A stretch of DNA of 64,000 nt from Streptomyces sp. LBL (GCF_029893585.1 NZ_JARXYX010000027.1:62001-126000); one strand, 5' to 3'. Shown: positions 6,685-16,776, numbered from the stretch's first letter. A program made the numbers and translations. The notes: a model not told the origin generated them from the letters alone.

Positions 6685-8205
6685 TCAACGGCGGTCAGGT
6701 GCGCGCAGGGTGGTGAGCGCGTTGGCGTGCGCCCCTCCCGATTCGGCCACGATCTCCTCGACGGTCTGCGCCTCGCGCACGGTCGAGAAGACGGCCCCTG
6801 AGGCCCCGTCCGGGGCGAAGCCGTAGATGCCGGGCCGGGCCAGGGAGTTGTACGCGTAGTGGTGCGCGAAGTAGTACGCGCCCGTGTCCAGCGCCGCCGC
6901 GTAGTCGCCCTGCGCCAGCAGCGGCAGCGGACACGCCTGGGCGAGCAGGTCGCCCGCGAAGCACGCCGGCCCGGCGACGTCCTGCACCACCTCGGGCCCC
7001 TCCTTCGGCCGCCCCTCGCCGTCGTACGCGGCGATCCTCAGCGGCCACGCCTCCGGCGCGTACACCGTCCGCGTCGCCACCTGCACGCCCGCGTGGGTCA
7101 CCGCCACCGGCCGGCCGCCCGCGCTCTTGGCGTACTCGACCCGCGCCACCACCGTCCCGTGCTTGGCCAGCAGCGACCGCCCGAACTCCGTCACCAGCCC
7201 GTACCGCCCGTCGAACAGCCCCGGCACCGCATCCTTCAGCGCCCGCGCGTACTGCGCGTACGTCGGCGTCGTCGCGTCCGAGGCGAAGTTCACCGGCAGC
7301 CCGCCGCCGATGTCGATGGTGTCGATCTGCGGCCGTCCGATCCGCTGGTTGATCTTCTCCGCCAGCCGGTACGTCTCCGCCACGCCCTCGGCCATCAGGG
7401 TGAGCGGGACGCCCTGCGACCCGGTGTGCGCGTGCAGCCGGGACAACCAAGGGCGCTCGGCGTACGCCCGTACCACCCACTCGCGCGCCCCCTCGTCCCG
7501 CAGCGCCACCCCGAACTTCGAGGTCGCCGTGGAGGTGGAGAGGGCTTCGATGGACCCCGCCCCGACCTGCGGGTTCACCCGGATGCCGAGGGGGGAACGG
7601 CTGGGTGCGGACCGCATCAGCCCGTCGACGCGGTCCAGCTCCTGCGGATTGTCGACGTTGATCGCGATCCCGAGGGCCAGGGCCTCCCGCAGTTCGGCGG
7701 GTGTTTTGGCCGGCGAGTCGAGGACCGTCCGCCCCGGCGGCAGCCCCGCCGCCCGCGCCAGCGCCAGCTCGCCCGGGCTCGCCACCTCCGCGCCGATCCC
7801 TTCCTCGTGCAGCAGCCGCAGCACCGGCACCAACGGGGTCGCCTTCACCGCGAAGGCGTGCAGCACGGGCGTGCCGGGCGCGGTGACCTTGTCAAAGGCC
7901 GTCCGCAGCAGCGCTGCCGACTCCCGGATGCCGGTGACGTCGAGCAGGCCGACGATGGGGGAGCCGGGCCCCAGCAGCCCCTGCCCCACAGCCGCGCGGA
8001 CCGCCTCGTCCCGACGGGCGACCCGCATCCCGTCGCCATCGGCCACCGCCTCGTTCCTGCGGGTGGCCCGCTCTCCGTCGCCGTTGCTCACCGCCTCGTT
8101 CCTGCGGGTGGCCCGCTCTCCGTCGCCGTTGCTCACCGCCTCGTTCCCGCGGGCGGTTCGCCCCCCGTCACCCTCGCGCACATGCCTCTCGTCGGCGTTG
8201 CTCAC
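6685..8205 (-). CDS. Fold-type III PLP-dependent decarboxylase (diaminopimelate decarboxylase-like)
   Basis: A 506-residue enzyme resembling diaminopimelate/ornithine decarboxylases. The PLP lysine lies in FAVKAT. HTGSQG, IDIGGGLPVNF, a phosphate-binding TEFGRSLLAK and CFAGD (the family's C-x-S/A-G-D motif) follow in order. FAVKAT instead of YAxKAN and loss of the glutamate in CESGD argue that it is not the biosynthetic LysA. The GTG start at 8205 has GGGGGA upstream but precedes an imperfect 15-residue tandem repeat; ATG 8028 inside the last repeat is an alternative start. It is divergent from hutU. The substrate is unknown. Confidence 0.8.
   Translation of the reverse strand: MSNADERHVREGDGGRTARGNEAVSNGDGERATRRNEAVSNGDGERATRRNEAVADGDGMRVARRDEAVRAAVGQGLLGPGSPIVGLLDVTGIRESAALLRTAFDKVTAPGTPVLHAFAVKATPLVPVLRLLHEEGIGAEVASPGELALARAAGLPPGRTVLDSPAKTPAELREALALGIAINVDNPQELDRVDGLMRSAPSRSPLGIRVNPQVGAGSIEALSTSTATSKFGVALRDEGAREWVVRAYAERPWLSRLHAHTGSQGVPLTLMAEGVAETYRLAEKINQRIGRPQIDTIDIGGGLPVNFASDATTPTYAQYARALKDAVPGLFDGRYGLVTEFGRSLLAKHGTVVARVEYAKSAGGRPVAVTHAGVQVATRTVYAPEAWPLRIAAYDGEGRPKEGPEVVQDVAGPACFAGDLLAQACPLPLLAQGDYAAALDTGAYYFAHHYAYNSLARPGIYGFAPDGASGAVFSTVREAQTVEEIVAESGGAHANALTTLRAPDRR
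8044..8172. repeat. 45-bp tandem repeat in the 5' end of the decarboxylase-like gene
   Basis: Units begin at 8044, 8089 and 8134 with CACCGCCTCGTTCC; the first two are nearly identical over 45 bp and the third diverges. On the coding strand each encodes NEAVSNGDGERATRR or a variant. The following DEAVRAAVGQG looks like the ancestral sequence from which the repeat grew. Confidence 0.85.
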
Positions 8206-8286
8206 AACATCCCCCGTCGGGTCGGTGTCTGCGCCTGTACATCCAGCCAAACACCCAAGGAGCACCGATGCCGAAGCCCTCATGTA

Positions 8287-8315
8287 TTGACTAGCTCTAT
8301 TCAGAGCGTCAGGAT
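8287..8315 (+). promoter_or_regulatory. Candidate hutU promoter with palindrome in the spacer
   Basis: TTGACT (8287-8292) and CAGGAT (8310-8315) are spaced by 17 bp, an acceptable HrdB-type promoter 39 nt before the hutU start. Within the spacer GCTCT-attc-AGAGC (8294-8307) is a perfect inverted repeat, well placed for a repressor to block RNA polymerase. Confidence 0.55.
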
Positions 8316-8353
8316 GTGAATAAGAGAAGCAACAGTCCGCTAGGAGGCAGACC

Positions 8354-10014
<1,661 letters not shown>

Positions 10015-10018
<4 letters not shown>

Positions 10019-11250
10019 CGGTGATCCAGGGCACCTCCTTCCACGAGATGTGGCGTGAGCTGCACCCCCTCGGCCGTCACCGTGACTCCGGCGGCTACCG
10101 CCGCTACGCCTGGACCGCCGCCGACACCGAATGCCGGGCCTGGTTCAAGGCACAGGCCGAGTCCCGTGGGCTGGCCTACGAGCTCGACCGGAACGGGAAC
10201 CAGTGGGCCTGGCTCGGGAATCCCGCCGACGGGGACGCTGTCGTCACCGGGTCGCATCTCGACTCCGTGCCCGACGGCGGGGCCTTCGACGGGCCCCTCG
10301 GTGTCGTGTCCTCCTTCGCCGCCCTCGACGAACTGCGCGCGCGGGGCGTCACGTTCGCCAAGCCCCTCGCGCTCGTCAACTTCGGTGACGAGGAGGGCGC
10401 CCGGTTCGGGCTCGCCTGCGTCGGGTCCCGGCTCACCTCCGGTCAGCTCACCGTCGAGCAGGCGCACAAACTGACCGACGGGGACGGGGTGACCCTGCCG
10501 CGCGCCATGGAGGCCGCCGGACACGACCCCGACGCCCTCGGACCGGACCCGGAGCGACTCGACCGGATCGGTGCCTTCGTCGAACTGCACGTCGAGCAGG
10601 GACGGGCGCTCGACCTCAGCGGCGACCGGGTCGGCATCGCGAGCGCCATCTGGCCGCACGGGCGCTGGCGGTTCGACTTCGGCGGCGAGGCCAACCACGC
10701 GGGTACGACACGGCTCGTCGACCGGCGGGATCCCATGCTGCCGTACGCGGAGACCGTGCTCGCCGCCCGCCGCGAGGCCCAGCTCGCCGGTGCCGTCGCC
10801 ACCTTCGGCAAGCTCGCCGTCGAGCCCAACGCCGTCAACGCCATCCCCTCCCTGGTACGCGGCTGGCTCGACTCCCGCGCCGCCGACCAGGAGTCCCTCG
10901 ACACCGTGGTCGGCGGAATCGAGCAGGCGGCCCGCGCCTACGCCCAGGAACACGGCGTCGATCTCGACATCGTCCGCGAGTCCTTCACGCCGGTCGTCGA
11001 GTTCGACCACGCCCTGCGCGACGAACTCGCCCGCATCCTGGGCACGGACACCGACCTCACGGTCCCCGTCCTCGGCACGGGCGCCGGACACGACGCCGGG
11101 ATCCTCTCCGGACGCATCCCGACCGCCATGCTGTTCGTACGCAACCCCACCGGCGTCTCGCACTCCCCGGCCGAGTCCGCCACCGAGGACGACTGCGTGG
11201 CCGGAGTGCTCGCACTCACCGACGTACTGGAAGGACTGGCCTGCAGGTGA
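10015..11250 (+). CDS. M20 family amidohydrolase (allantoate amidohydrolase-like)
   Basis: A 411-residue zinc amidohydrolase of the M20 allantoate amidohydrolase/N-carbamoyl amino-acid hydrolase type. Metal-ligand motifs are visible: TGSHLDSVPDGGAFDGPLGV, NFGDEEGARFG, ELHVEQGRALD, a dimerisation-domain FGGEANHAGTTRLVDRRDPM, and near the C-terminus GAGHDAGILSGRIPTAMLF. It starts by GTGA overlap with hutU and ends by GTGA overlap with hutF. Because hutF makes N-formylglutamate and no hutG-like deformylase is nearby, this enzyme may supply the deformylase step. That assignment is inferred from context. Confidence 0.88.
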
Positions 11251-12701
11251 CGCCGACCGAGCAGACGCCGACCCAGCCGAACCGGCACACCCCGCCGGAC
11301 CAGCGCACCCAGGCTGACCGGCACACCCAGCCGGGCCAGCGCACCCAACCGGACCGGCACACCCAGCCGCCGCGCACGTACTGGCTGGAGCACGCTTGGC
11401 TCGACACCCACGTCGAGCCGGGCGTGGTCCTGGACACGGCGGACGGCCGCATCACCGCAGTCCGGACCGACACCCCCGCCCCGCCCCCCGGCGCCGAGAT
11501 CCTGCGCGGCCTCACCCTCCCCGGCCTCGCGAACGCGCACTCGCACGCCTTCCACCGCGCCCTGCGCTCCACCGTCCAGGTCGGCTCCGGCACCTTCTGG
11601 ACCTGGCGCGAGCTCATGTACTCGTTCGCCGACCAGCTGACCCCCGAGACCTACCTCGGGCTCGCCCGGGCCGTGTATGCCGAGATGGCCCTGGCCGGCG
11701 TCACCGCCGTCGGCGAGTTCCACTACGTGCACCACGCCCCGGGCGGCACCCCCTACGCCGACCCGAACGCGATGGGTGAGGCCCTGATCCAGGCCGCCGC
11801 CGACGCCGGTGTCCGCATCACCCTCCTCGACACCGCCTACCTCTCCTCCGGCTTCGGACAGCCGCCCAACACCCACCAGCTCCGCTTCTCCGACGGCAGC
11901 GCGGACGCCTGGGCCGAACGCTGTTCAGTTCTCAAGGATCGGGATCACGCACGGATCGGCGCGGCGATCCACTCCGTACGGGCCGTGCCCGCGGGCCAGT
12001 TGGCGACCGTGGCACGGTGGGCCGAGCAGCGGCGGACCCCCCTCCACGTGCACCTGTCCGAGCAGACCGCCGAGAACGACGCCTGCCGTGCCACTCACGG
12101 GTGCACGCCCACCCAGCTCCTCGCCGACCACGGCGTCCTCGGGCCGCGCACCACGGGTGTCCACAACACGCACCTCACCGACGAGGACATCGCCCTGCTC
12201 GGCCGCTCCGGCACCGGCACCTGTATGTGCCCCACCACCGAGCGCGACCTCGCCGACGGCATCGGCCCGGCGGTGGCCCTCCAGCGGGCGGGCTCCCCGC
12301 TCTCCCTCGGCTCCGACAGCCACGCCGTCATCGACCTGCTCGAAGAGGCGCGCGCGATGGAGCTGAACGAGCGCCTACGCACCCGCACCCGCGGCCACTG
12401 GACCGCCGCCGCGCTGCTGCGAGCCGCCTCCGCCGACGGTCACGCCGCCCTCGGCTGGGACGATGCGGGCACCATCGAGCCCGGCGCGCTCGCCGACCTC
12501 ACGACGATCGCGCTCGACTCCGTCAGGACAGCGGGGCCAGTGCCCAGACTCGGCGCCGAGACGGCCGTATTCGCGGCGACCGCGGCGGACGTACGGCACA
12601 CGATCGTGGGCGGACGGCACGTCGTACGCGACGGGGCGCACACGCTCGTACCGGATGTGCCGCAGGCGCTGGCGGACGCCGTCGAAGCCCTGCGCTCCTG
12701 A
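11247..12701 (+). CDS. hutF: Formimidoylglutamate deiminase
   Basis: A 484-residue amidohydrolase-superfamily enzyme converting N-formimidoyl-L-glutamate to N-formyl-L-glutamate and ammonia. The metal site is shown by GLANAHSHAFHRALRST, HVHLSEQTAENDAC, VHNTHLTDEDIALLGRSGTG and LGSDSHAVIDLLEEARAMEL. The start is GTG 11247, overlapping the M20 stop. The first ~45 residues are an unusual Gln/Pro/His/Arg tract with imperfect 12-14 residue repeats (RHTQPGQRTQPD); the normal fold begins at about TYWLEHAWLDT. The tract is probably disordered and dispensable. Confidence 0.93.
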   Translation: MTPTEQTPTQPNRHTPPDQRTQADRHTQPGQRTQPDRHTQPPRTYWLEHAWLDTHVEPGVVLDTADGRITAVRTDTPAPPPGAEILRGLTLPGLANAHSHAFHRALRSTVQVGSGTFWTWRELMYSFADQLTPETYLGLARAVYAEMALAGVTAVGEFHYVHHAPGGTPYADPNAMGEALIQAAADAGVRITLLDTAYLSSGFGQPPNTHQLRFSDGSADAWAERCSVLKDRDHARIGAAIHSVRAVPAGQLATVARWAEQRRTPLHVHLSEQTAENDACRATHGCTPTQLLADHGVLGPRTTGVHNTHLTDEDIALLGRSGTGTCMCPTTERDLADGIGPAVALQRAGSPLSLGSDSHAVIDLLEEARAMELNERLRTRTRGHWTAAALLRAASADGHAALGWDDAGTIEPGALADLTTIALDSVRTAGPVPRLGAETAVFAATAADVRHTIVGGRHVVRDGAHTLVPDVPQALADAVEALRS

Positions 12702-12739
12702 AATCCACCGACGCCCGAGCCCGCCCCCACGAGGACACC

Positions 12740-13927
12740 ATGAGCAGCAGCACTGTCATCACCAACATCGCCACGCTGGTCACCAACGACCCCTCCCTCG
12801 GTGACGGTTCCGCTCTCGGACTGATCCAGGACGCGGCCGTCGTCATCGACGGCGACCGCATCGTGTGGACCGGTGAATCAAGCAAAGCACCCGCCACTGA
12901 CAATCGGGTCGACGCCGGCGGCCGGGCGGTCCTGCCCGGCTTCGTCGACTCGCACTCCCACCTGGTCTTCGCGGGCGACCGCACGCAGGAGTTCAACGCC
13001 CGGATGTCCGGGCGCCCGTACAGCGCGGGCGGCATCCGTACGACGGTCGCGGCGACCCGAGCGGCGACGGACGCCGAACTGGAGGCCAACCTCACCCGCT
13101 ACCTCGCCGAAGCCCTCCGCCAGGGCACGACCACCTTCGAGACCAAGTCCGGCTACGGCCTGACCGTCGCCGACGAGGCCCGTGCCCTGCGCATCGCATC
13201 CGCCCACACCGACGAGGTCACCTACCTCGGCGCCCACATCGTCTCCCCCGACCACGCCGACGACCCCGCCGCGTACGTCGCCCTCGTCACCGGCGAGATG
13301 CTCGACGCCTGCGCCCCGTACGCCCGTTGGATCGACGTCTTCTGCGAGCACGGCGCCTTCGACGGCGACCAGGCGAGAGCGATCCTCTCCGCCGGCAAGG
13401 CGAAGGGGCTGCACCCGCGCATCCACGCCAACCAGCTGTCCTACGGCCCCGGTGTGCAGTTGGCTGTGGAGCTGGACGCGGCCAGCGCCGACCACTGCAC
13501 CCACCTGACCGACGCGGACGTGGACGCCCTCGCGAGCGGCGCGACTGTCGCCACGCTGCTCCCCGGCGCCGAGTTCTCCACCCGCGCCCAGTGGCCGAAC
13601 GCCCGCCGTCTCCTGGACGCCGGCGTCACGGTCGCCCTGTCCACCGACTGCAACCCGGGCTCGTCCTTCACCTCGTCCGTGCCGTTCTGCATCGCTCTCG
13701 CGGTACGGGACATGGGCATGACCCCGGACGAGGCGGTCTGGTCAGCCACGGCCGGCGGGGCGCGGGCGCTCCGCCGGGAGGACATCGGCCGCCTCACGCC
13801 GGGGGCGTACGCCGACCTGATCCTCCTCGACGCCCCGAGCCATGTGCACCTGGCCTACCGGCCGGGCGTGCCGCTGGTCAGCGGGGTGTGGAGGCGGGGA
13901 ACAGGCCTGACTTCACGCCGCGTATGA
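12740..13927 (+). CDS. hutI: Imidazolonepropionase
   Basis: A 395-residue amidohydrolase that opens the imidazolone ring to give N-formimidoyl-L-glutamate, the hutF substrate. The ATG at 12740 follows a GAGG-type site. Signatures are VLPGFVDSHSHLVFAGDRTQ (metal HxH), GTTTFETKSGYGL, GLHPRIHANQLSYG and ALSTDCNPGSSFTSSVPFCI (metal Asp). It lies 38 nt after hutF in the same operon. The 3' end runs about 50 bp into the convergent DUF397 gene, so the two transcripts overlap antisense. The C-terminus (RRGTGLTSRRV) is consistent with a normal family end. Confidence 0.95.
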   Translation: MSSSTVITNIATLVTNDPSLGDGSALGLIQDAAVVIDGDRIVWTGESSKAPATDNRVDAGGRAVLPGFVDSHSHLVFAGDRTQEFNARMSGRPYSAGGIRTTVAATRAATDAELEANLTRYLAEALRQGTTTFETKSGYGLTVADEARALRIASAHTDEVTYLGAHIVSPDHADDPAAYVALVTGEMLDACAPYARWIDVFCEHGAFDGDQARAILSAGKAKGLHPRIHANQLSYGPGVQLAVELDAASADHCTHLTDADVDALASGATVATLLPGAEFSTRAQWPNARRLLDAGVTVALSTDCNPGSSFTSSVPFCIALAVRDMGMTPDEAVWSATAGGARALRREDIGRLTPGAYADLILLDAPSHVHLAYRPGVPLVSGVWRRGTGLTSRRV

Positions 13928-14093
13928 GGTGGGCCAACGGGGCGGTGCTGGTGGTGAGTTCCGTGTCGGGGGTGTCGCTTTCGCGGAGGTGGAGGGTGGT
14001 GGGGGTGGCGGCGAGTTCGACGCAGGTGTTTCCTTCGCCGCCGTCCGAGAACGTGGACTTCTGCCAGCGCAGGGTGTGGTCCATGGCGTGCAT
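13878..14093 (-). CDS. DUF397 domain protein
   Basis: A 71-residue DUF397 protein (WQKSTFSDGGEGNTCVELAA, then LHLRESDTPDTELT) starting at ATG 14093 in a TGATG overlap with the XRE regulator gene; a GTG one codon upstream is also possible. DUF397 proteins in actinobacteria are small partners of XRE regulators, the pairing seen in abaA-like and whiJ-like loci. The gene's 3' end overlaps the end of hutI by 50 bp on the opposite strand. Confidence 0.9.
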   Translation of the reverse strand: MHAMDHTLRWQKSTFSDGGEGNTCVELAATPTTLHLRESDTPDTELTTSTAPLAHLIRGVKSGLFPASTPR

Positions 14094-14944
14094 CACAACT
14101 CCTTGGTCAATTGGTGGATGAAGTCCCGTGACGTCGTGGGTTCCAGAGACGCCTTCTCCACTTTACGGAAGAGTGTTCGGAGCCGTCTCAACTGCGGTTC
14201 GGCGTCGATGAACATGGTCCCGCCGGGGGTGTCGCGGAACCCGGTGTCCAGTTGGGGCAGCGGACCGCCCAGGTACATCATCGAGGCGCCGGCCCCGGCG
14301 AAGCCGTCCTGGTCGGTTGGGATGACCCGTACGGCGGCGTGCCCCTGCTCGATCTCGGCCAGGATGCGCCGAAGTTGAGAGAGGGATGCCTGGCGGTCGG
14401 CCACGCGGATACGTAGCGCGAACTCGTGGATGATCGTCTCGTACGGGGTCGGGTTGTCACCCTCGATGACGGCCCGCCTCCTCATCCGGTGCTCCACCCG
14501 GGGCGCTAGTTCGCTCTCGGTCAGTTCCGGACGCATGTACCTGAAAACCGCACGCGCGTACTCCGGGGTCTGGAGCAGTCCGGGAACATGCGTGATGACA
14601 ACTTCCCGCAGAGATGCCGCATGGTGCTCCGCCTCGGCCACGTCCAGGTTCACCTGGGGCAGAACTCCTCGGTACTCGTCCCACCAGCCGCGTGTGCGCT
14701 CGGCTGCCATGGCCACGAGGGCGTCGATCAACTTCTCATCCTCGCAGGCGCAGTGAGCTGCCAACCGGCGTAGGCGTTCCTCGCCGATCCCCGAACTGCC
14801 GGCCTCGATCTGGCTCATGTGCGCCGAACTCGACCCGAGGAGTGCAGCCAGCTCCTTGGCCGATTTGCGGGCGGCTTCTCGCAGTTTGCGCAGCTCGGAG
14901 CCCAGGCGTACCTGTCGCGCGGTCGGCTGGTTCCGCATGGTCAT
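14093..14944 (-). CDS. XRE family regulator with DUF5753-type C-terminal domain
   Basis: A 283-residue helix-turn-helix regulator. Residues ~12-65 carry the XRE fold (LGSELRKLREAARKSAKELA, SSAHMSQIEAGSSGIGEERL). The rest is the DUF5753 sensor-like domain, with ITHVPGLLQTPEYARAVFRY, RMRRRAVIEGD, IIHEFALRIRVADRQASLSQ, VRVIPTDQDGFAGAGASMMY and FIDAEPQLRRLRTLFRKVEK. Together with DUF397 and the divergent ATPase it forms the common Streptomyces regulatory triad linked to development and antibiotic control. A second ATG at 14938 is equally possible as a start. Confidence 0.93.
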   Translation of the reverse strand: MTMRNQPTARQVRLGSELRKLREAARKSAKELAALLGSSSAHMSQIEAGSSGIGEERLRRLAAHCACEDEKLIDALVAMAAERTRGWWDEYRGVLPQVNLDVAEAEHHAASLREVVITHVPGLLQTPEYARAVFRYMRPELTESELAPRVEHRMRRRAVIEGDNPTPYETIIHEFALRIRVADRQASLSQLRRILAEIEQGHAAVRVIPTDQDGFAGAGASMMYLGGPLPQLDTGFRDTPGGTMFIDAEPQLRRLRTLFRKVEKASLEPTTSRDFIHQLTKEL

Positions 14945-15003
14945 CCGAATAACTGCCTCTCTGGGACTCCTCGTTCGGGTTCAGATTACGCGAGGCAGTT
15001 GCA

Positions 15004-15023
15004 AGGGTATGAATTTCTACCCT
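15004..15023. promoter_or_regulatory. Palindromic candidate operator between XRE and ATPase genes
   Basis: AGGGTA-tgaatttc-TACCCT is a perfect 6-bp inverted repeat in the 198-bp divergent gap, 60 bp upstream of the XRE start. Symmetric AGGGTA/TACCCT sites are a sensible target for the adjacent XRE regulator. Binding is inferred. Confidence 0.5.
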
Positions 15024-15142
15024 ACCGTCAGTGACGCGACGTACACGCTGCGGAAGCGCACCACTCCGTCCTGCCATGACGGCTGCGGCAATGCCACCGT
15101 TCTCCGCCCTCCACCCACCAACCCCACCCCTGGAGCTGACGC

Positions 15143-15550
15143 ATGCCCGAAACCGAACCCTGGGAGTACTCCCTCTCCATCCCGCACGACCCCCGTGCCG
15201 TGACCGTCTGCCGCCGCACCCTCCGTCTGGTCCTCACCATGCACGGCCTGATCCGTCTCGCGGACACCGCCGAACTCCTGGCGACCGAGTTGATCGCCAA
15301 CGCCGTACTCCACACGAAAGGCCCCGTGACCCTCCGTGTTCTCTGGTCGGCGGGCGTTCTGCGGATCGGCGCCTGGGACGCGAGCCCCGAGCCCCCTGAA
15401 CCCCCGGGTGACCTGGCGAGCCTCACGGACGTGGAGGAGGGCAGGGGCCTCGCCCTGATTCAAGCCTGCGCCGACGTCTGGGGCTGGCAGCCGCTGTCGA
15501 GACACGGGAGTCGCGGCAAATTCGTGTGGTGTGACTTGGCTGCCGTGTAG
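15143..15550 (+). CDS. ATP-binding protein (SpoIIAB/RsbW-like HATPase)
   Basis: A 135-residue GHKL-type ATPase domain of the anti-sigma-factor class. The N box is ELIANAVLHT, followed by GVLRIGAWDASPEPP (G1-like) and EEGRGLALIQACADVWGWQP (G2-like). Such proteins may bind sigma factors or anti-anti-sigma factors, but many in XRE/DUF397 triads have no known partner. It starts at ATG 15143, divergent from the XRE gene. Confidence 0.85.
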   Translation: MPETEPWEYSLSIPHDPRAVTVCRRTLRLVLTMHGLIRLADTAELLATELIANAVLHTKGPVTLRVLWSAGVLRIGAWDASPEPPEPPGDLASLTDVEEGRGLALIQACADVWGWQPLSRHGSRGKFVWCDLAAV

Positions 15551-15583
15551 CTCGTTGATCAGGTCGGACAGAAAGGAGAGCCG

Positions 15584-16471
15584 ATGGTCGGCTCGTCACA
15601 CGAGGCGCTGCACCGGATCTTCCAGAAGGATCCCGCGTTGCTGACCCGTGCCCTGCAGAGCGTCTTACGCATCCCCTTCCCCGAGCCGCGTGAGTTCGCC
15701 GCGATGAACGTGGACCTCACCGAGATCGAACCGGTCGAGCGACGTGTGGACACGTTGCTGCGGGCGGAGACCGACGACGGGGTCTACCTTCTCGTCGTCG
15801 AATCGCAGGGCCTGCCGGACGCGAGGAAACGCGGCAGTTGGCCGTACTACCTCAGCTACCTGCACGAGAAGTACCGCTGCGAACCGGTGCTGATCGTCAT
15901 CACCCAGAACAGTGCGACGGCCCGCTGGGCGGCGGCGCCCATTCATCTCGGGGTGCGGGGGTGCCCGTCGCTGACGGTACGTCCGTTCGTCCTGGGGCCG
16001 GACAACGTGCCGGTGATCGTCGACGAGCGAGAGGCCGAACGGGACGTACCCCTTGCGGTGCTTTCGGCGATGACACATGGGCGGGGACCACACGCCGCCG
16101 CCATACTGGAAAACCTGGCCGCGGCCCTGCGGACCATCGACGCGGACAGTGCCGCGGTCTTCGTGCAGTTCGTCGACTCATGCCTGGGAGACCCCCGGGC
16201 CCAGCAGATGTGGAGGGACCTGATGACGGCGATCCAGTACTTCTGGCGGCACCCGCTGGCCGAGCAGGTGCGGGAGGAAGGACGGGAAGAGGGGCGTGCC
16301 TCGGGGACGGCGCAGGCGATCCTTCGCATTCTCCGGAATCGCCAGATCGACCTCCCCGATTCCGTCCGCGAGCGCATCCTCTCCTCCACCGACGTGGACG
16401 AACTCGAAACCTGGCTGGACCGTTCCCTCCAGGTCACCGACGCGGCGGGTCTGTTCGGTGAAGGTTTCTGA
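15584..16471 (+). CDS. Rpn-like PD-(D/E)XK nuclease family protein
   Basis: A 295-residue protein of the type abundant in Streptomyces and annotated as Rpn-family/PD-(D/E)XK or hypothetical. VERRVDTLLRAETDDGVYLL followed by VVESQGLPDARKRG fits a D...ExQ nuclease core; WPYYLSYLHEKYRCEPVLIV and the C-terminal EQVREEGREEGRASGTAQAI helix are typical. Codon 28 is TTA (15665-15667), so translation probably needs the bldA tRNA. The ATG is preceded by GAAAGGAG. The last ~80 codons are duplicated in the next ORF. Activity is not proven. Confidence 0.8.
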   Translation: MVGSSHEALHRIFQKDPALLTRALQSVLRIPFPEPREFAAMNVDLTEIEPVERRVDTLLRAETDDGVYLLVVESQGLPDARKRGSWPYYLSYLHEKYRCEPVLIVITQNSATARWAAAPIHLGVRGCPSLTVRPFVLGPDNVPVIVDEREAERDVPLAVLSAMTHGRGPHAAAILENLAAALRTIDADSAAVFVQFVDSCLGDPRAQQMWRDLMTAIQYFWRHPLAEQVREEGREEGRASGTAQAILRILRNRQIDLPDSVRERILSSTDVDELETWLDRSLQVTDAAGLFGEGF

Positions 16472-16474
16472 GCC

Positions 16475-16735
16475 GTGACAGGCATCCAGTACTTCTGGCG
16501 GCACCCGCTGGCCGAGCAGGTACGCGAGGAAGGCCGGGAGGAAGGCCGGGAAGAGGGGCGTGCTCAGGAGCGTGCGGCAGCCATCCTGCGCATTCTCCGG
16601 TCGCGCCGGATCGATGTCTCCGACTCCGTCCGTGACCGTGTTCTCTCCTCCACCGACATGGACGCGCTCGACACCTGGTTCGATCGCTCTTTCCAGGTCA
16701 CCGAAGCGCAGGAACTCTTCGCCGAGGGATCCTGA
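16475..16735 (+). CDS. Tandem partial copy of the preceding gene's C-terminus
   Basis: An 86-residue ORF starting GTG 16475, three bases after the previous stop. It repeats that protein's end nearly residue for residue: IQYFWRHPLAEQVREEGREE, ILRILRSRRIDVSDSVRDRV, LSSTDMDALDTWFDRSFQVT. It has an added EEGR unit in the coiled-coil stretch. It lacks the nuclease core. It arose by tandem duplication of about 240 bp. It may be translated by coupling to the upstream gene; whether it has a role, such as a dimerisation competitor, is unknown. Confidence 0.7.
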   Translation: MTGIQYFWRHPLAEQVREEGREEGREEGRAQERAAAILRILRSRRIDVSDSVRDRVLSSTDMDALDTWFDRSFQVTEAQELFAEGS

Positions 16736-16754
16736 GACGTACGGCCACGCAGCC

Positions 16755-16776
16755 AGGGGCGGCTCACACCGCCCCT
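16755..16776 (+). terminator. Hairpin terminator after the partial-copy ORF
   Basis: AGGGGCGG-ctcaca-CCGCCCCT is a perfect 8-bp stem with a 6-nt loop, 20 nt after the stop codon at 16735. It suits an actinobacterial terminator without a U-tract. Confidence 0.6.

Noticed and set aside
12017..13927. 636-codon frame extending hutI upstream
   Set aside because: The first 241 codons are an out-of-frame shadow of hutF; hutI begins at ATG 12740.
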